Source of the DNA: Rugalucina vietnamica
Taxonomy: Eukaryota > Mollusca > Bivalvia > Lucinida > Lucinidae
Assembly: GCA_964017185.1 (NCBI GenBank)
Contig: OZ024874.1
Coordinates: forward strand, 50,310,856-50,374,855
DNA: 64,000 bases
Direction: 5' to 3'
The translations under genes and the position numbers were made by a program. Each line of letters begins with the position of its first letter. The first letter of the stretch is position 1. Below, piece by piece: positions 46,135 to 57,231 of this stretch. The notes beneath the pieces are model-generated. The model was not told where the DNA came from and did not search any database. It was given only the letters and a program-made list of their open reading frames with translations.

Positions 46135-46560
46135 AAAAGACCATGTTCAATTCTACATCCTTGTGAAGTTTATCTTGTCTCACAACCTATCGAATTACTT
46201 CCTACAAGACTGACAAATGCGTTTTCGAAACAAGGCTGGCGTATTAACATTCAGTTTTCCCAGTTGTGTACATATGACAAGAATGATAAATGAGACAAGT
46301 AGCAAAAGTCTGTGTTCGTATTTTTCATCTTGAAATCCCTTTGGATAAGCATGGCGATCTACAAAACTATAGTTGCTTCAATCTGTCGTCATGTCTATGA
46401 ACAAATGTAAAGTTAATTGACAAAAGTGTCCTGAATGTCGAGATTTATTAGAGAACCACTTTAGAAGTAGCATGGTCGGATAATCTTCTTTACCAGCTAA
46501 GTAAAACTGATACATTCACACATGACAGGTTTCTTTCCATGTCCAACAATCGATTGTACT
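46135..46560 (+). repeat. Block Z3, copy 3
   Basis: It is colinear with the other two up to about 46560. The minus-strand frames found in copies 1 and 2 are broken here. Confidence 0.82.
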
Positions 46561-47030
46561 ATTGATGAGGATGAAGCAACATTATCCTAGCTGACCTATG
46601 ATAGCAAACTGTCCAGAATGTCATTGTACTTAAACGTATACTCGTAGGTAATATGACAAATAAAATATAAAGGTTTGATCCTTTGGAAGCAGTAAAAACA
46701 TTCAAAGGGAGATAGAATGGACTTTATTGCGCAATTTCGGGTAATGAACCCTCGTCAGTAGCCCTCTTTAAACCGGCAACGAACGCCAGACTATACTTGT
46801 GCTGCAATTACGAGAATTTACACGAGGAGTCTAAATCAAAGACATATTCCTAAATTGGGTCAATAATTAAAAAATTGCTTAGAAGTATGTTTCTAAACTT
46901 GAGTGTTTTGAACACTCTGATCATCTTTACCGATCTCAAAGGACCGAAATAAAATACAATCTGCACTAAGTTCCTAAGATTGTTAGATTGAATCATGATT
47001 GTACAAAAGTTTAAACTATCACCGTCGTGT
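46560..47030. other. No recognisable feature
   Basis: A unique stretch between block Z3 and MITE-3; no gene or repeat end seen. Confidence 0.4.
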
Positions 47031-47035
47031 AATCA

Positions 47036-47145
47036 GGGTAGGCTCAAAAATGAGAAAAATAGGTATACCCCTGCATACCCAAGTTTTACTATATAAAAGT
47101 GGGGTTTAAGGGGGTATTCATTGCACGGACATTTTTCCTGATGAG
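47036..47145 (+). mobile_element. MITE-3 right-half remnant
   Basis: AATAGGTATACCCCTGCATA, AAAAGTGGGGTTTAAGGGGG and CATTGCACGGACATTTTTCC are the family's right third. Confidence 0.8.
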
Positions 47146-47219
47146 ATCTGGCAGACAGTGAAATCAGTTTCAAATCAGAGTGCACCTTCAAGCACAATTT
47201 GTGTTGGCTGTCGATATTA

Positions 47220-47392
47220 ATAAGCCACCTCATGAGAAAATCAACATAGTGGTTTCCGAACAGGTCCGACAAAAAACGAGCTGTACAGGCGCAGAAAATG
47301 GTTATAGGCTGTAAATTTTAAATTTAAAAAGTTGATCTGTGTCTTTGTTTTTGCATATGCAAGATTTAGGTTTTCTCATTAGGCGGCGCATT
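47220..47392 (-). mobile_element. MITE-1 copy, hairpin lost
   Basis: It starts AAGCCACCTCATGAGAAAAT and ends GGTTTTCTCATTAGGCGGCG. Only GTTGATCTGTGTCTTTGTTT remains of the core hairpin. Confidence 0.85.
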
Positions 47393-47887
47393 TGTTTTGA
47401 GTACAGTTGAGTAGATTTCAGAAAACGTAATTTAAGAACCCATGGATTGGTGTCATTTTTGCTGATATCAAAAACGAGGATATCAGGCCTGATGCTTATT
47501 CAGCTTTGTTCACATAATATTTTACGTTTCAAATTTACATTTTCATTGTAATCGCCATAGATAAAAACGTCATTTTTGGTGTTCTTCATATCTCGGTAAA
47601 AACATAGAGAAATCGCTTGACCGTAAGCCACGCATATTGGCGGAGCGACGTCAATGTCAGCTAGTGACGTTGGTGGTATGACGACATTTTGGAGCAGTGA
47701 AACTCAGTTAAATATAGGTCAAAATGGGCAATGGTCAGGAAATGGCGCAATCAGAAAGAAATCCCACTCCGAAAACCGAGGTGGGAAATAACCAAATTAA
47801 CAATCAGGTACTTAGAAAACAAGCCGGATGGGTACCTATTTCCCCAAAAGGTGGTCAGTCAGTTACTATAACTTAACTAAAATATGA

Positions 47888-48110
47888 AAAGGTACAAGTA
47901 GGCAAAGATCAGGAAAAGGCGCAATCAGTAAGAGATTCCCACTCCAAAAACCGAAGTGGGAAAAAAACCAAACTAACAATCAGGTACATGTACTTATACC
48001 ATGAAACATATCGTAAGCCGAATGAGCAGCTATTTTCCCAATAGGTGGCCACTCAGTTACCTTAACTTAACTAAAAATATGAAAACATACATAAGGCGCC
48101 AACAGCACAA
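47888..48110 (-). mobile_element. Short R4 nested in R4 (first)
   Basis: It starts AAAAGGTACAAGTAGGCAAA and stops at GGCGCCAACAGCAC, after which the host resumes with AAAACATACATAAGG. AAAA borders both sides. Only the fixed-end ~220 bp of R4 are present. Confidence 0.75.
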
Positions 48111-48351
48111 AACATACATAAGGTGCTAACGGCAGAAAAATTCAACACCAAGACATGAAACAAATAGAACCACCACAGAAGTATCTCATTGGAACGATAT
48201 AATAACTGGCGGCTTAAATCGATTTTACATGGCCATAGCCCCACACTCAGTGATTCACAGCATTAAGTTACATTGTAGTTGTTCGATCCTCGTGGTGAAT
48301 TTCTAATTTGTCAATGAATCATCAAGGACAATTAACACATTTATTATGAAA

Positions 48352-48548
48352 AGGTACAAGTAGGCAAAGATCAGGAAAAGGCGCAATCAGGAAAAGATTC
48401 CCACTCCAAAAACCGAGGTGGGAAAAAACCAAACTAACAATCAGGTACTTATACCATGAAACAATCGTAAGCCGAATGGGCAGCTATTTTCCCAACAGGT
48501 GGCCACTCAGTTACCTTAACTTAACTAAAAATATGAAAACATACATAA
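48352..48548 (-). mobile_element. Short R4 nested in R4 (second)
   Basis: It starts AAAAGGTACAAGTAGGCAAA and stops at AACATACATAAG; the host resumes AAAACCAACATGATTAATC. AAAA again borders both sides. About 197 bp, so truncated at a different point from the first insert. Confidence 0.75.
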
Positions 48549-49136
48549 GAAAACCAACATGATTAATCAAAAACGAGGACTCACAAATTCAGTAAGCTGC
48601 CTGACGATGGAGATCCCTGGGCGCCGAATAACTTAATGAAGTCCGGAGAAAAAAATAACATCTAATTGAACCCCGGCGGGCCAAGCAGCAGACAAGAAGC
48701 TTCTGTCCCAACCAACTAAAAGTTTTAAGTCGGTGCCATTTGATTTAATGTCAAATACCCGGAAAATTTGCAACAGTTTTGGGAAATAAAAGACTGATAC
48801 TTGATTGATAACATTAAATGTAAATATAAGTATTGAAATTCAGAGTTTTAGTATCAACTGGTGTTAGCTTTCACTGGATAATGAAAATCATTAGCAATTT
48901 TAATGTATCCGAGAATCCCTTCCGGCTACACAGATATTAAAACAGCATATTAATGTTTTTCATCATCCAGTGAAAGCTATAAATATGAATTTCAGTCCTT
49001 TAAGATTGGCACTTGCATTAGAACCACGTCTAGAAAGAATTTCTTCCTTGTTTCCAGCGGTGTCGAAATAGCAGGAACAATACATACGCCAATATGTGCA
49101 ATAGATACGACCAAAGGATACAACTGGTTTGAAAAT

Positions 49137-49137
49137 A

Positions 49138-49201
<64 letters not shown>
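49137..49201. repeat. (AT)n followed by a 46-base T-run
   Basis: AT units (49137-49155) run into a pure T stretch to 49201. The poly-K/poly-YI frames read from it are artefacts. Confidence 0.95.
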
Positions 49202-49202
<1 letters not shown>

Positions 49203-49204
49203 TA

Positions 49205-52150
49205 ATGCAATCACGCTGACATTAAGAAGGTGTAACACATGGTGATGAATATAGGTATGTGGTATGTTTTGACAAAAGTGAAGAATCCAAATGCTGAAAA
49301 GAAACAACCTGTCAATATAATAAGGTTTAACAAACAAATTTCCGTGTTGCCTATGCTATTTTTTCAGTAAACATTACATGCCGATGACACATCATTCTCC
49401 CATTCCCTTATCATATAAGACAGAAAATGCGTTCATGATCTGATAAAAATGTAAAAGTAAGCACTAACCGAGAGGAAATTCCAACTCCAATAAACAAGGC
49501 GGGAAACAATTAAATTGACAATCAGATACTAACACAACGAGGATATATCGAGTGAAAAGCTATTTCCCTATAGGTGGACACTCAGTAACACGGACTTATT
49601 GCCTACATAAAATGAATAAAATATAAAATTAATATTTTTAAAAGCAGGAAAACCATTCAGAGGGAGATAGCATGAGTCATATTGCGGACATTTGGGTGCT
49701 TTTATAACTAGTCAATGAATCATCACAGACAAAAACAAGTTATTATAAACACCATGATGAATCGAAAACGAGGACTCACAAATACAATATGCTGACCGGC
49801 AGCTGGAGATTCCTGGGAAGCCAAACATCATCACTGAAAATATGGAGCAAAAGAAAAGCACCTGTGGGCCGAGCAACAGACAAAAAGCCCCGGTCTCAAC
49901 CAACTAAACCGAAAAGCTCTGTCGGGGCCATTGCCTTCGAGCTGACGCCCGACCCACCGGCGTACAATTGATGAAGAAAGCATAGTAATCAACAACAATT
50001 TTGGTTAAAAACTAAGCATGCAGGCTAAGCATTTAAGTTATAATTTATACGTTTGAAACGTATAATGAGTTTTCTAAACCGATGAGAAACATAAGTTAAA
50101 TTTGTCAACCAAGCCACCATAAAATTCATGTTCCTGAATTTCCTGATCATTGTCTACTTGCACCTTTTCCTTAAGTCTCTCACGCAAAACCGTCTTTAAC
50201 CCAACATTAAATTTGGAAATCAATTCATTACGTCTGAGATGAAATTTAGAAAATGTGTTTCGAGTTTATGTTTTCGATAGTCTTGCTGGAGAAGTATGGC
50301 GTTTCGCGCGTTGAAGTTCGTATAATATTACAGACTCCAGCAAACCTAATAAGCTGCTAAATGTATAAACCATAAGAACGTCACCATCTTCACTATATCA
50401 AAAGTCATGACATTTACATTGGTGTAGCGCACGAACTTAATGAGTGCAAAACGTACCCGGCACTCATCCGTGTTTTATCCATAATCGCGTAAAAAGTGTA
50501 ATAGTGATCAATTTTGCTTTAAAACGCACATATGATTTACTATCTAGATAACTTATTCTTAATTTTGCTTCATTACACCAACAATGCATACACCACTGCC
50601 TGAGATTTATACCGGAAAATAAAACTAGAAATTTAGAAAATTAAAACAGATTTCTATAGATGTAAACTTTTATTACTGCACAGCAGTCCTGGTGAAACTA
50701 ACCATAATTTCCAGAATGATAGACACTTTCTTTCAAGGAAAATTAATAAACAAATGTTTTTGTTTATGTTAGCTGTTTCGTTGTACGTTTTCATTTGTTT
50801 TCTATAATAAGCGCGTGGGTTTGTAATTAACGTGGTACGATAAGTTTATTACACTATGTAAAGGTCATGCTGAGTCTTATTACTCTTCCCCCAGTAACCT
50901 ACAACTTTTCGGCCCGACTGGGCGTTGCTCAAGTACAGTGCATATTTAGCTTAATAAATAAACTTTTCTGCACAAAACTTGACGTTATTGCGTAACGTGC
51001 ATATGATGTAACATTATATTGTGACGACATGATGACTTTGAAGTTTGCCCCGATAGCAGTATTTTAAAATTCGTTCGCTAACGTCGTTTTATGCGCCATT
51101 TTAGGTTCATGAATGTTTGCAAAATCTATACAATTTCTCAAAAAATTGAGCATGAAATAGTTGCGTAATGCAATAATAACGATCAAACATGTTCTTTCTA
51201 GTACATTAACATCTGCTGGGCTCGGGTTTAATGCATAGAAAACCATGTTTGATCCTTATATTATATAGCAATTTCGGGGTAAACTGTACATTTTTCCACG
51301 ACAAAGATCTACTATATGTACCTATGTAGCGAGCGGAGTTATGATTATGACACCATTGTAAAGTAGCGATTACTTTTTTTTAAATTCCTACTTGTATAAT
51401 ACCATTTTATCCAGTAATATTTATATTTTTATTGCAATCGCCCTAGATGAAAGCATCTCTCTTGACGTACTTCATTTCCCAATGAAAAACATTAAGTCAC
51501 GTGATGTAAAGGCCACGCCTATGGACGGGGCGACGTCAAAACCAACCAGTGACGTTGTTTGTTTACTTTTGTTGACGAGACGTTCGTCGCGTTTAGCCAT
51601 GGCGTTAGGCGCGAAAATTTGACGTTTTGGCTGTTCCAAAATTACGTTAAGTCGGATTTAAGTTCAAATAACATCAAAATGAGAGGTGATATCCGCAATT
51701 AAAAATCTGATTCTTGATTGATAATATAAAATGTAAATAAAAGTCGGGCTTCGCAGTAAATAAAACAGCCTTATGTTTTTCATCATCCAGTGAAAGCTTA
51801 AATCTGGAATTCAATCCTTAATTGTTTAATCAGAACTTTTTGAGTATTTCTCCAAACCAGAGCTTTATTATCAATAAAGCAATTCTGTATAGTATACGGG
51901 TCTGTATTATTATTACAACATGTTCTGAATTGACCTGTTTGCTACATTAAATAATGTTCTTGTCATTTTGTCAATGGAGAAAAATCGAATATCATATAGA
52001 TACTGTCTTATTTCTGACCAGCGTTAGAAGAGAAACCCAACAAGTCCAAGCAATCAAGTGTTACTGTTTCCCACTGGGGAATTAAAGAACAAATTAAAGA
52101 ATCGGACACTAATAAATAAGAAAATAACCTCCCGTCCTGCTGTACATTCA
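49205..52150 (+). repeat. Blocks Z5 to Z7, copy 3, expanded by insertions
   Basis: Z5 motifs at 49210-49450 are followed by an R4 insertion, the AAGCGCGTGGGTTTGTAATT block (50605-50890) and TTCTGAATTGACCTGTTTGC (51920-52150). A stretch at 51415-51560 (TGCAATCGCCCTAGATGAAA, CCAGTGACGTTG) is related to 47545-47690. Confidence 0.72.
49445..50060 (-). mobile_element. R4 repeat, diverged, interrupted
   Basis: Recognisable blocks are AAGGCGGGAAACAATTAAAT, TTCCCTATAGGTGGACACTC, CTAGTCAATGAATCATCA, CGACCCACCGGCGTACAATT and AAAACTAAGCATGCAGG. About 110 bp near 49580-49690 is unrelated. The far end reads AAGTTATAATTTATACGTTT, matching the end defined at 44226. Confidence 0.65.
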
Positions 52151-52159
52151 ATGATAGGA

Positions 52160-53050
52160 ATATTCTAATCATTCCTCTCGGCAGTGCATGTCTATTTCGG
52201 TCAGAGTGTCTTTTGGGTTTTCATAGAAACAAGTAAGAATGACGCAATGATTTTAAAGAAAACAAATCGACTCATCTCCATTTTTTCTTTATATAATCGT
52301 AAATCACCCTTTACCGTTTATCGGTAATCAATGGCATCAAACGCCAATTCAGCAGATGCCAATGATACATTTGCCACTTGTACTTACATGTATGATATTT
52401 GAGAGAACTAATATTTTCCGCGGAAATCTCAGCAGCTATCGTATTCGTTAGCCCGATAATAATCGAATGAACGCGAAATACATCATTATTACATGTATTA
52501 AAACGCCGTTTTCACGGTGCGATCAGAATGTGAATAATCGATATATCCGACCATTTAAGCCACTTTTTTAAGCCTACATTTGTTCGACCTGGATTTGGTA
52601 ATGATTTCGAACATGGTAATTCTATATGTTGGACTGACGGGAAGCCTTAAGTTAATTGTCGTACATGTACTTTCAATAGTTTCATGGGTGTTGTACAATC
52701 TTTGAACACATACATCAATCATGAGCCTCTGATCTTGAAGATTAATAAGAATTTCTGGAAGACCGTATTGTGCTTACACGTCAACAATGCACTTGATGCT
52801 TACTTGGTCCCCATATAAAACGGTTTTGTTTGATATTCACTATAGGCCCTTATAGAATTTGGTTTTGTTTGATTCTGGTATTAGATTCTTTTCTACAACA
52901 ATTCATAGAATTTGGACAATGATTTGGTTAGAATTGTATTTGTGATGTCATTGAAAGTATTTCTTGTCATAAAATAGTAGTTTGATCAATGCAATTTTAG
53001 AGTACGTTTTTAATTGATTTGTTAAAACGTGATATACATGTAAATTGTGA
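52160..53050. other. No confident gene
   Basis: This stretch may include later exons of the gene starting at 53927, but I could not find a phase-1 exon with convincing splice sites. A short plus-strand frame (ATGGCATCAAACGCCAATTC at 52331) ends after 24 codons. Confidence 0.35.
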
Positions 53051-53052
53051 AA

Positions 53053-53281
53053 TTAACTCATATAAGCCTGGCGTCCCTTTTATGGGACATAGGCAAACAA
53101 AATAGCCCTAGATGTGACGTCGCAGAACGCGGCGTCCCATCTGGGGCTATTCTGTTTGCTTTGAGAATTTTCATCTGAAAATGGAATAATTCTTTAAAAT
53201 CACACATGAAATCCCTAAATATGAAAATGGACTCGCCCAAATGATTATGATGTGAGAATCCATTCGTCAAATATGGGTTAA
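53053..53281 (-). mobile_element. MITE-2 copy
   Basis: TTAACTCATATAAGCCTGGC on the left and ATTCGTCAAATATGGGTTAA on the right give TTAA at both borders. The core palindrome is present with one loop change (GACGTCGCAGAACGCGGCGTC). Confidence 0.92.
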
Positions 53282-53570
53282 GGTCATTGCCGTCTCTGTT
53301 TTGTAAAACACAATTTTACCGAAAAGTTGAACCAATCATTCTATATCGGGACCAAGTAAGCACCCAGTGAATACCAGAGAACTGCAACATGCAACTTTAT
53401 TCCATCATTGGTCACCATCTTGGATTTGATAGCTGAAACTTTTATCAGAAGTTAACGTGTAACACATGTATCACATGTCATGAACAAACTTCAAATCAAA
53501 CAGTCTTTTTGTGAAAAACAAATAAAGAAATTCAAAGGAATGGTTATTACTTAACATTTCGTGAAACATA

Positions 53571-53812
53571 TGAACCGCGTGATGAGAAAACCGGATTTCT
53601 GCCTTTGCGAAAACAAAAGCGCAAATTAGCTGTTTAGTAACTTCACGGCTGATAAGCCCCTTTGTTTTCGCTATGTACAAGAATAGAACAATTCCTGCCC
53701 TGCATATATCCAAACTTTTAAGATTCTAGCTTTCTTCTGTGTTTATGTCTGACCGGTTTATGTCTGACCTGGTTGGTAACCCCGAAGACCGGTTTTCTGG
53801 CGTCGCGGTTCA
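53571..53812 (+). mobile_element. MITE-1 copy adjoining a candidate exon
   Basis: Ends are TGAACCGCGTGATGAGAAAA and GGTTTTCTGGCGTCGCGGTT. The hairpin is degraded. It lies 10 bp inside the putative first intron of the minus-strand exon at 53825-53927. Confidence 0.9.
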
Positions 53813-53824
53813 TCTAGAACTTAC

Positions 53825-53927
53825 CGATCATCAGCCTGTTGGTCTCGGAATCACAGCGAATCAACTGTATCAATGCTAATCCAATGAGAAAATAGGTCGC
53901 CAAACGTTTCTTATGTCGTGAACTCAT
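53825..53927 (-). CDS. Candidate first coding exon of a secreted or membrane protein
   Basis: On the minus strand ATG (53927) opens MSSRHKKRLATYFLIGLALI, then QLIRCDSETNRLMI. That is a basic start, a hydrophobic core and a plausible signal cleavage near C25/D26. The frame meets a consensus donor ATCG|GTAAGT after 34 codons plus one base (phase 1). GCATAAAAG lies about 10 bp upstream of the ATG, too close for a TATA box serving this ATG unless the leader is very short. The next exon was not found, and a MITE-1 copy begins 10 bp after the donor. The family is not recognisable from 34 residues. Confidence 0.45.
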
Positions 53928-54436
53928 TTTGACTTTTATGCATCCTTCCAAATTCACAAAAACATCGCGAATTGTATGCAAATTAGTAAAATCGACGCAT
54001 TAGATCCTGCACAACAGGTTAGAACGCACATCTCAAACTCTAAGCTTCCGTACGTTTATATTATGATATCATCTTCCATTATTTTGAAGACATGCTCCAT
54101 AAATTATTATGCAAACGATTTTTCAAGAACCTAAATCAGATCAAATTGAAGCCTTGAACGTCACTAGCAGATCCATCTCTTCAATTATACTTCGTTTCCA
54201 TTAAAATTTATCCAGAAATGAAGAATTTTTGACTAAACAGATAAATTACATAATCCGAATGCATCAATAAAACGACAAATTTAATCCTTCTGATTCTATG
54301 CTTTAATGCTCCGATAATCCTATTCTGCTTTCAGTTGCTGTGTTTTATTCATAAATTAAGCTTCTGCCAACTGCTCAACGTATAAAAGAGTAAGCTAGTA
54401 CCAAAAACACTGTTGTCTCAGAACTTATCGCTTAAA

Positions 54437-54640
54437 TCCTCCGATATCTATATTTTCAAAGAATTCCAGGAACGAGTGTTCCAAGCCGCCGAAAAACTTT
54501 ATTGGAATACGGCAGCAATGAGCTTCCGGCTACTGCGACAGTATCGGCCAAGTCGTGACAAAACTAACAGTGACTCAGATGAGTCCAGCAAAGACGTATA
54601 TCAGACTATGCATGTTCCCAGATCAGCGACTTTGATGTGA
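54437..54640 (+). CDS. Candidate terminal exon, unknown protein
   Basis: An open frame ends ERVFQAAEKLYWNTAAMSF, RLLRQYRPSRDK, SDSDESSKDVYQT, HVPRSATLM and stop. The last ~160 bp are clearly richer in G+C than the surroundings and look like real codons. A possible acceptor is the CAG before GAACGAGTG (about 54470). The C-terminal half is polar and serine/aspartate-rich, like a cytoplasmic tail. TATAAAAGAG at 54381 upstream could instead make this a short gene starting at the ATG near 54518. No family recognised. Confidence 0.35.
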   Translation, partial: SSDIYIFKEFQERVFQAAEKLYWNTAAMSFRLLRQYRPSRDKTNSDSDESSKDVYQTMHVPRSATLM

Positions 54641-54702
54641 GCTTAAATGGGTAAAACATGATTTGAGTTTCTTCAAAGAAACGCTCAAAATTATTATTTG
54701 AC

Positions 54703-54918
54703 TTAATAAATATCCTGACTGATCTGACTCATCGCTCGTAGAGTATGCAATAACTCACATATCTCACGATGTACCTCGATTATGTGACTTTGCATGGGGA
54801 GACAATATTCCACAGAAATTTGATGAATGGAACATTTATCTAATTTAGCAGTCCATCGCTGAGAGGAGAATGAAAGAAGAATGATACAAAGCAGAACTGA
54901 CTTTCCAACAGCGAACAA
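54703..54918 (-). CDS. Possible exon or pseudogene with hydrophobic leader
   Basis: The minus-strand frame reads LFAVGKSVLLCIILLSFSSQ, then a polar part with four spaced cysteines (DKCSIHQ, VEYCLPM, REICELL). It resembles a signal peptide followed by a small secreted domain. There is no ATG at the right place (TTG at 54918) and a stop lies not far upstream, so it is either a decayed gene, an internal exon or chance. Confidence 0.2.
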   Translation of the reverse strand: MFAVGKSVLLCIILLSFSSQRWTAKLDKCSIHQISVEYCLPMQSHIIEVHREICELLHTLRAMSQISQDIY

Positions 54919-55189
54919 GATGTTCCTTCTGGTTTTATGAAGAATATTTTTATGACCTCTCTCGGGAAATATTTATTCCATCTTTCTTTACAAACAAACA
55001 TAAAACATAACTGTCTTCTCCTTCTTGCATATTTCGTAAGTCATTAACAGGATATTTTTCTGAGCGTAATACCAGTCAGGTGAATAGAATTGAATCGAAG
55101 CATATTTTGTTCGGTTCAGTGCAAATAAATACATAAATCAGTGTTTGCACCCACTCAGCCTGATAAGTGTTTATTCTGCTCGCTTTAAA

Positions 55190-55505
55190 ATCTCAGACAG
55201 GGTGGTCGGGTGGAAAACTGGAGCCCTGAGAAATAGATGGGCTGGTTGTACCCCCCATGCAAAGCTTATTAACTACTGACTGACAATCCGATTACAGGTT
55301 AACCGCTCAGGTTTGAGCTTGCCCAGGAAATGTTGTTCTTGTCAAACTATCCATACATGGAAGCATTTTTGTATACTTGAGAGGTTATTTCACAAGCACA
55401 TTTTCAGTGTCATGGCGTCCTGATATTGGATAGAGGTTCCATACAGTAGACGCAATGTCTCGACATGACGATAGCTGTTAACTTGGACGCTAAGCCGCAA
55501 CTCAA
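55190..55505 (+). mobile_element. SINE/LINE fragment, second copy
   Basis: It reads GAGAAATAGATGGGCTGGTT, then GGTTAACCGCTCAGG and GACATGACGATAGCTGTT, ending in GCTAAGCCGC and a weak CAAA tail. It is colinear with 29110-29465 and extends further 5'. Confidence 0.65.
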
Positions 55506-55811
55506 ACAAATAAAAAAGCTCAGTACATGGACATTTCGAAAACAAGGGAACTATAAGCAATGGAAAAATTAAAAAAAAATGTTCGAAGGGGCATACATGT
55601 ACATAACGGAAACCTGAGTTCTTTTAAGATGTGGAATTGTCTTTGTTTTTTGAAAGTGGCCACAGTAGACCAATTGGACATGAAGCAGAGCAAATAAATT
55701 GTAATCTGTCGACTAAATTTTGCACATACCAAAATGTCCAATCGTCGCTGCACGGGGAATCACGTGATATGGTAACATCATGGGCACAGTTGTTCAAAAT
55801 TAACGATATCA

Positions 55812-56132
55812 ATGTTTTCTCAATTAAAGTGGCTGTCTTTTCCCAAACGGATTCAGTATCATGCCTCTATTATGATGTACAAATCACTAAATAATTTAGC
55901 ACCAGATTACATGAGTGATCTTTTCAATAAAGTTTCGGAGTCTCATAGCAGAAATCTACGATCCGTAAGCAACGATCTACTGTCTATTCCGTTGTCTAAA
56001 ACTCGTTATTATGATCGATCATTTGCAATTCAAGGTGCCAAACAATGGAACTCTCTACCGATAGACATAAGACATGCACCTTCGCTTACTAGTTTCAAAC
56101 ACAAAGTTAAAATGCATCTCTTATCAACTTAA
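55812..56132 (+). pseudogene. LINE RT C-terminal fragment
   Basis: The 106 residues from ATG read MFSQLKWLSFPKRIQYH, then MMYKSLNNLAPDYMSDLF, then GAKQWNSLPIDIRHA, then FKHKVKMHL and stop. This is the C-terminal part of Jockey/CR1-type LINE proteins (L-WL-F--RI-YH ... MYK-LN-LAP-Y ... GA--WN-LP). The catalytic RT core is missing, so this is a 5'-truncated insertion. It is a different, less decayed family from the 6.5-10.5 kb LINE. Confidence 0.82.
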
Positions 56133-56741
56133 ACACATGCACCTTTAACGTAGGTAAAATTATTCAACATAGTGCTTTATTCTCTTTGCAATGAGGCCAC
56201 TGTATGGATTTATACAAAAAAATGGACTGTTCGTTTATTTTATCATTCATGTTCACACTCAACTGGTTGTGAGTTGCTGTATATTTCTTCAGGGTATTAA
56301 ACTCAGTCAATATAACATTTTATATTCGTGTCAGAAACGACATAGGTAGGGAAAGCCCAATCAGACAGTTTTCTGACACGCACATTCAGTTTAAATTGTC
56401 ATTACCTTCGCTTACTAGTTTCAAACACAAAGTTAAAATGCATCTCTTATCAACTTAAACACATGCACCTTTAACGTAGGTAAAATTATTCAACATAGTG
56501 CTTTATTCTCTTTGCAATGAGGCCACTGTATGGATTTATACAAAAAATAGATGGACTGTTCGTTTATTTTATTATTCATGTTCACACTCAACTGGTTGTG
56601 AGTTGCCTGTCAGGATCTGCTGTATATTTCTTCAGGGTATTAAACTCAATATAACATTTTATATGCGTGTCAGAAACGACCTAGGTAGGGAAAGCCCAAT
56701 CAGACAGTTTTCTGACACGCACATTCAGTTTAATTGTCGTT
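56078..56741 (+). repeat. Tandem duplication of a 326-bp segment inside the LINE
   Basis: Unit 1 (56078-56403) and unit 2 (56404-56741) both begin ACCTTCGCTTACTAGTTTCA and stay almost identical. Unit 2 has about 14 extra bases (CTGTCAGGATCTG region near 56608). The duplication starts inside the coding tail, so the last ~18 codons and the 3' UTR occur twice. The high identity points to a recent event. Confidence 0.92.
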
Positions 56742-57231
56742 TCCATATGATTCACTCATCTTAACACCTTTAATAAATTATATATAAGATTTTAACTCAA
56801 TATTGATCTCTGTTTTATAAATATTTTCATCATGTTTTCATTTTAGATAAATTTATTAATTCAAGAAGCTTTTCCCATTTTAAAGCATAACTTTTAAAAT
56901 ACTTTAGAATCTTTCTATCAATTTAAGTTTAATTCACAACAAATATTTTAACTTTTTAGCCGAATGTCTTAAGCACATTTGCATTATTCTATCAATGTCA
57001 GAGATCTACTCATATCCTGTTTCCTAGACTTATTTTAAAACGTATGTATATATTGTACAAATTGTTAATATTTTTGTTCTATTGTTCTGTTTTTAGTTGC
57101 AGAGGACCATATGTTAGATAAGTAATTGTATTTGCTTAATATGCCATCCTCTTAAAATGAAGAATTTATTATTATTATTATTATTATATCGTTAGTTAAC
57201 GATTCGTTTAAAATTTCCAATGGCAATATTA

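Larger units (their letters stand above)
47712..48740 (-). mobile_element. R4 repeat, old copy carrying two younger R4 inserts
   Basis: The host copy is made of 47712-47887, 48111-48351 and 48549-48740. Read together, these segments are colinear with the full-length copy. The two interruptions are short R4 pieces described separately. Confidence 0.75.
55800..57188 (+). mobile_element. 5'-truncated LINE: C-terminus, 3' UTR and (ATT)n tail
   Basis: A coding tail (55812-56132) is followed by about 1 kb of untranslated sequence. This ends in AAAATGAAGAATTTATTATT and a pure ATT array to 57188. A short-unit tail after the 3' UTR is usual for CR1/L2-like LINEs. Only the last ~107 residues of the RT protein survive. 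Part of the ORF end and 3' UTR is tandemly duplicated. Confidence 0.8.

Noticed and set aside
48963-49337. ORF with a poly-lysine/isoleucine-tyrosine run
   Set aside because: It is the (AT)n and T-run at 49137-49201 read on the minus strand; no gene.
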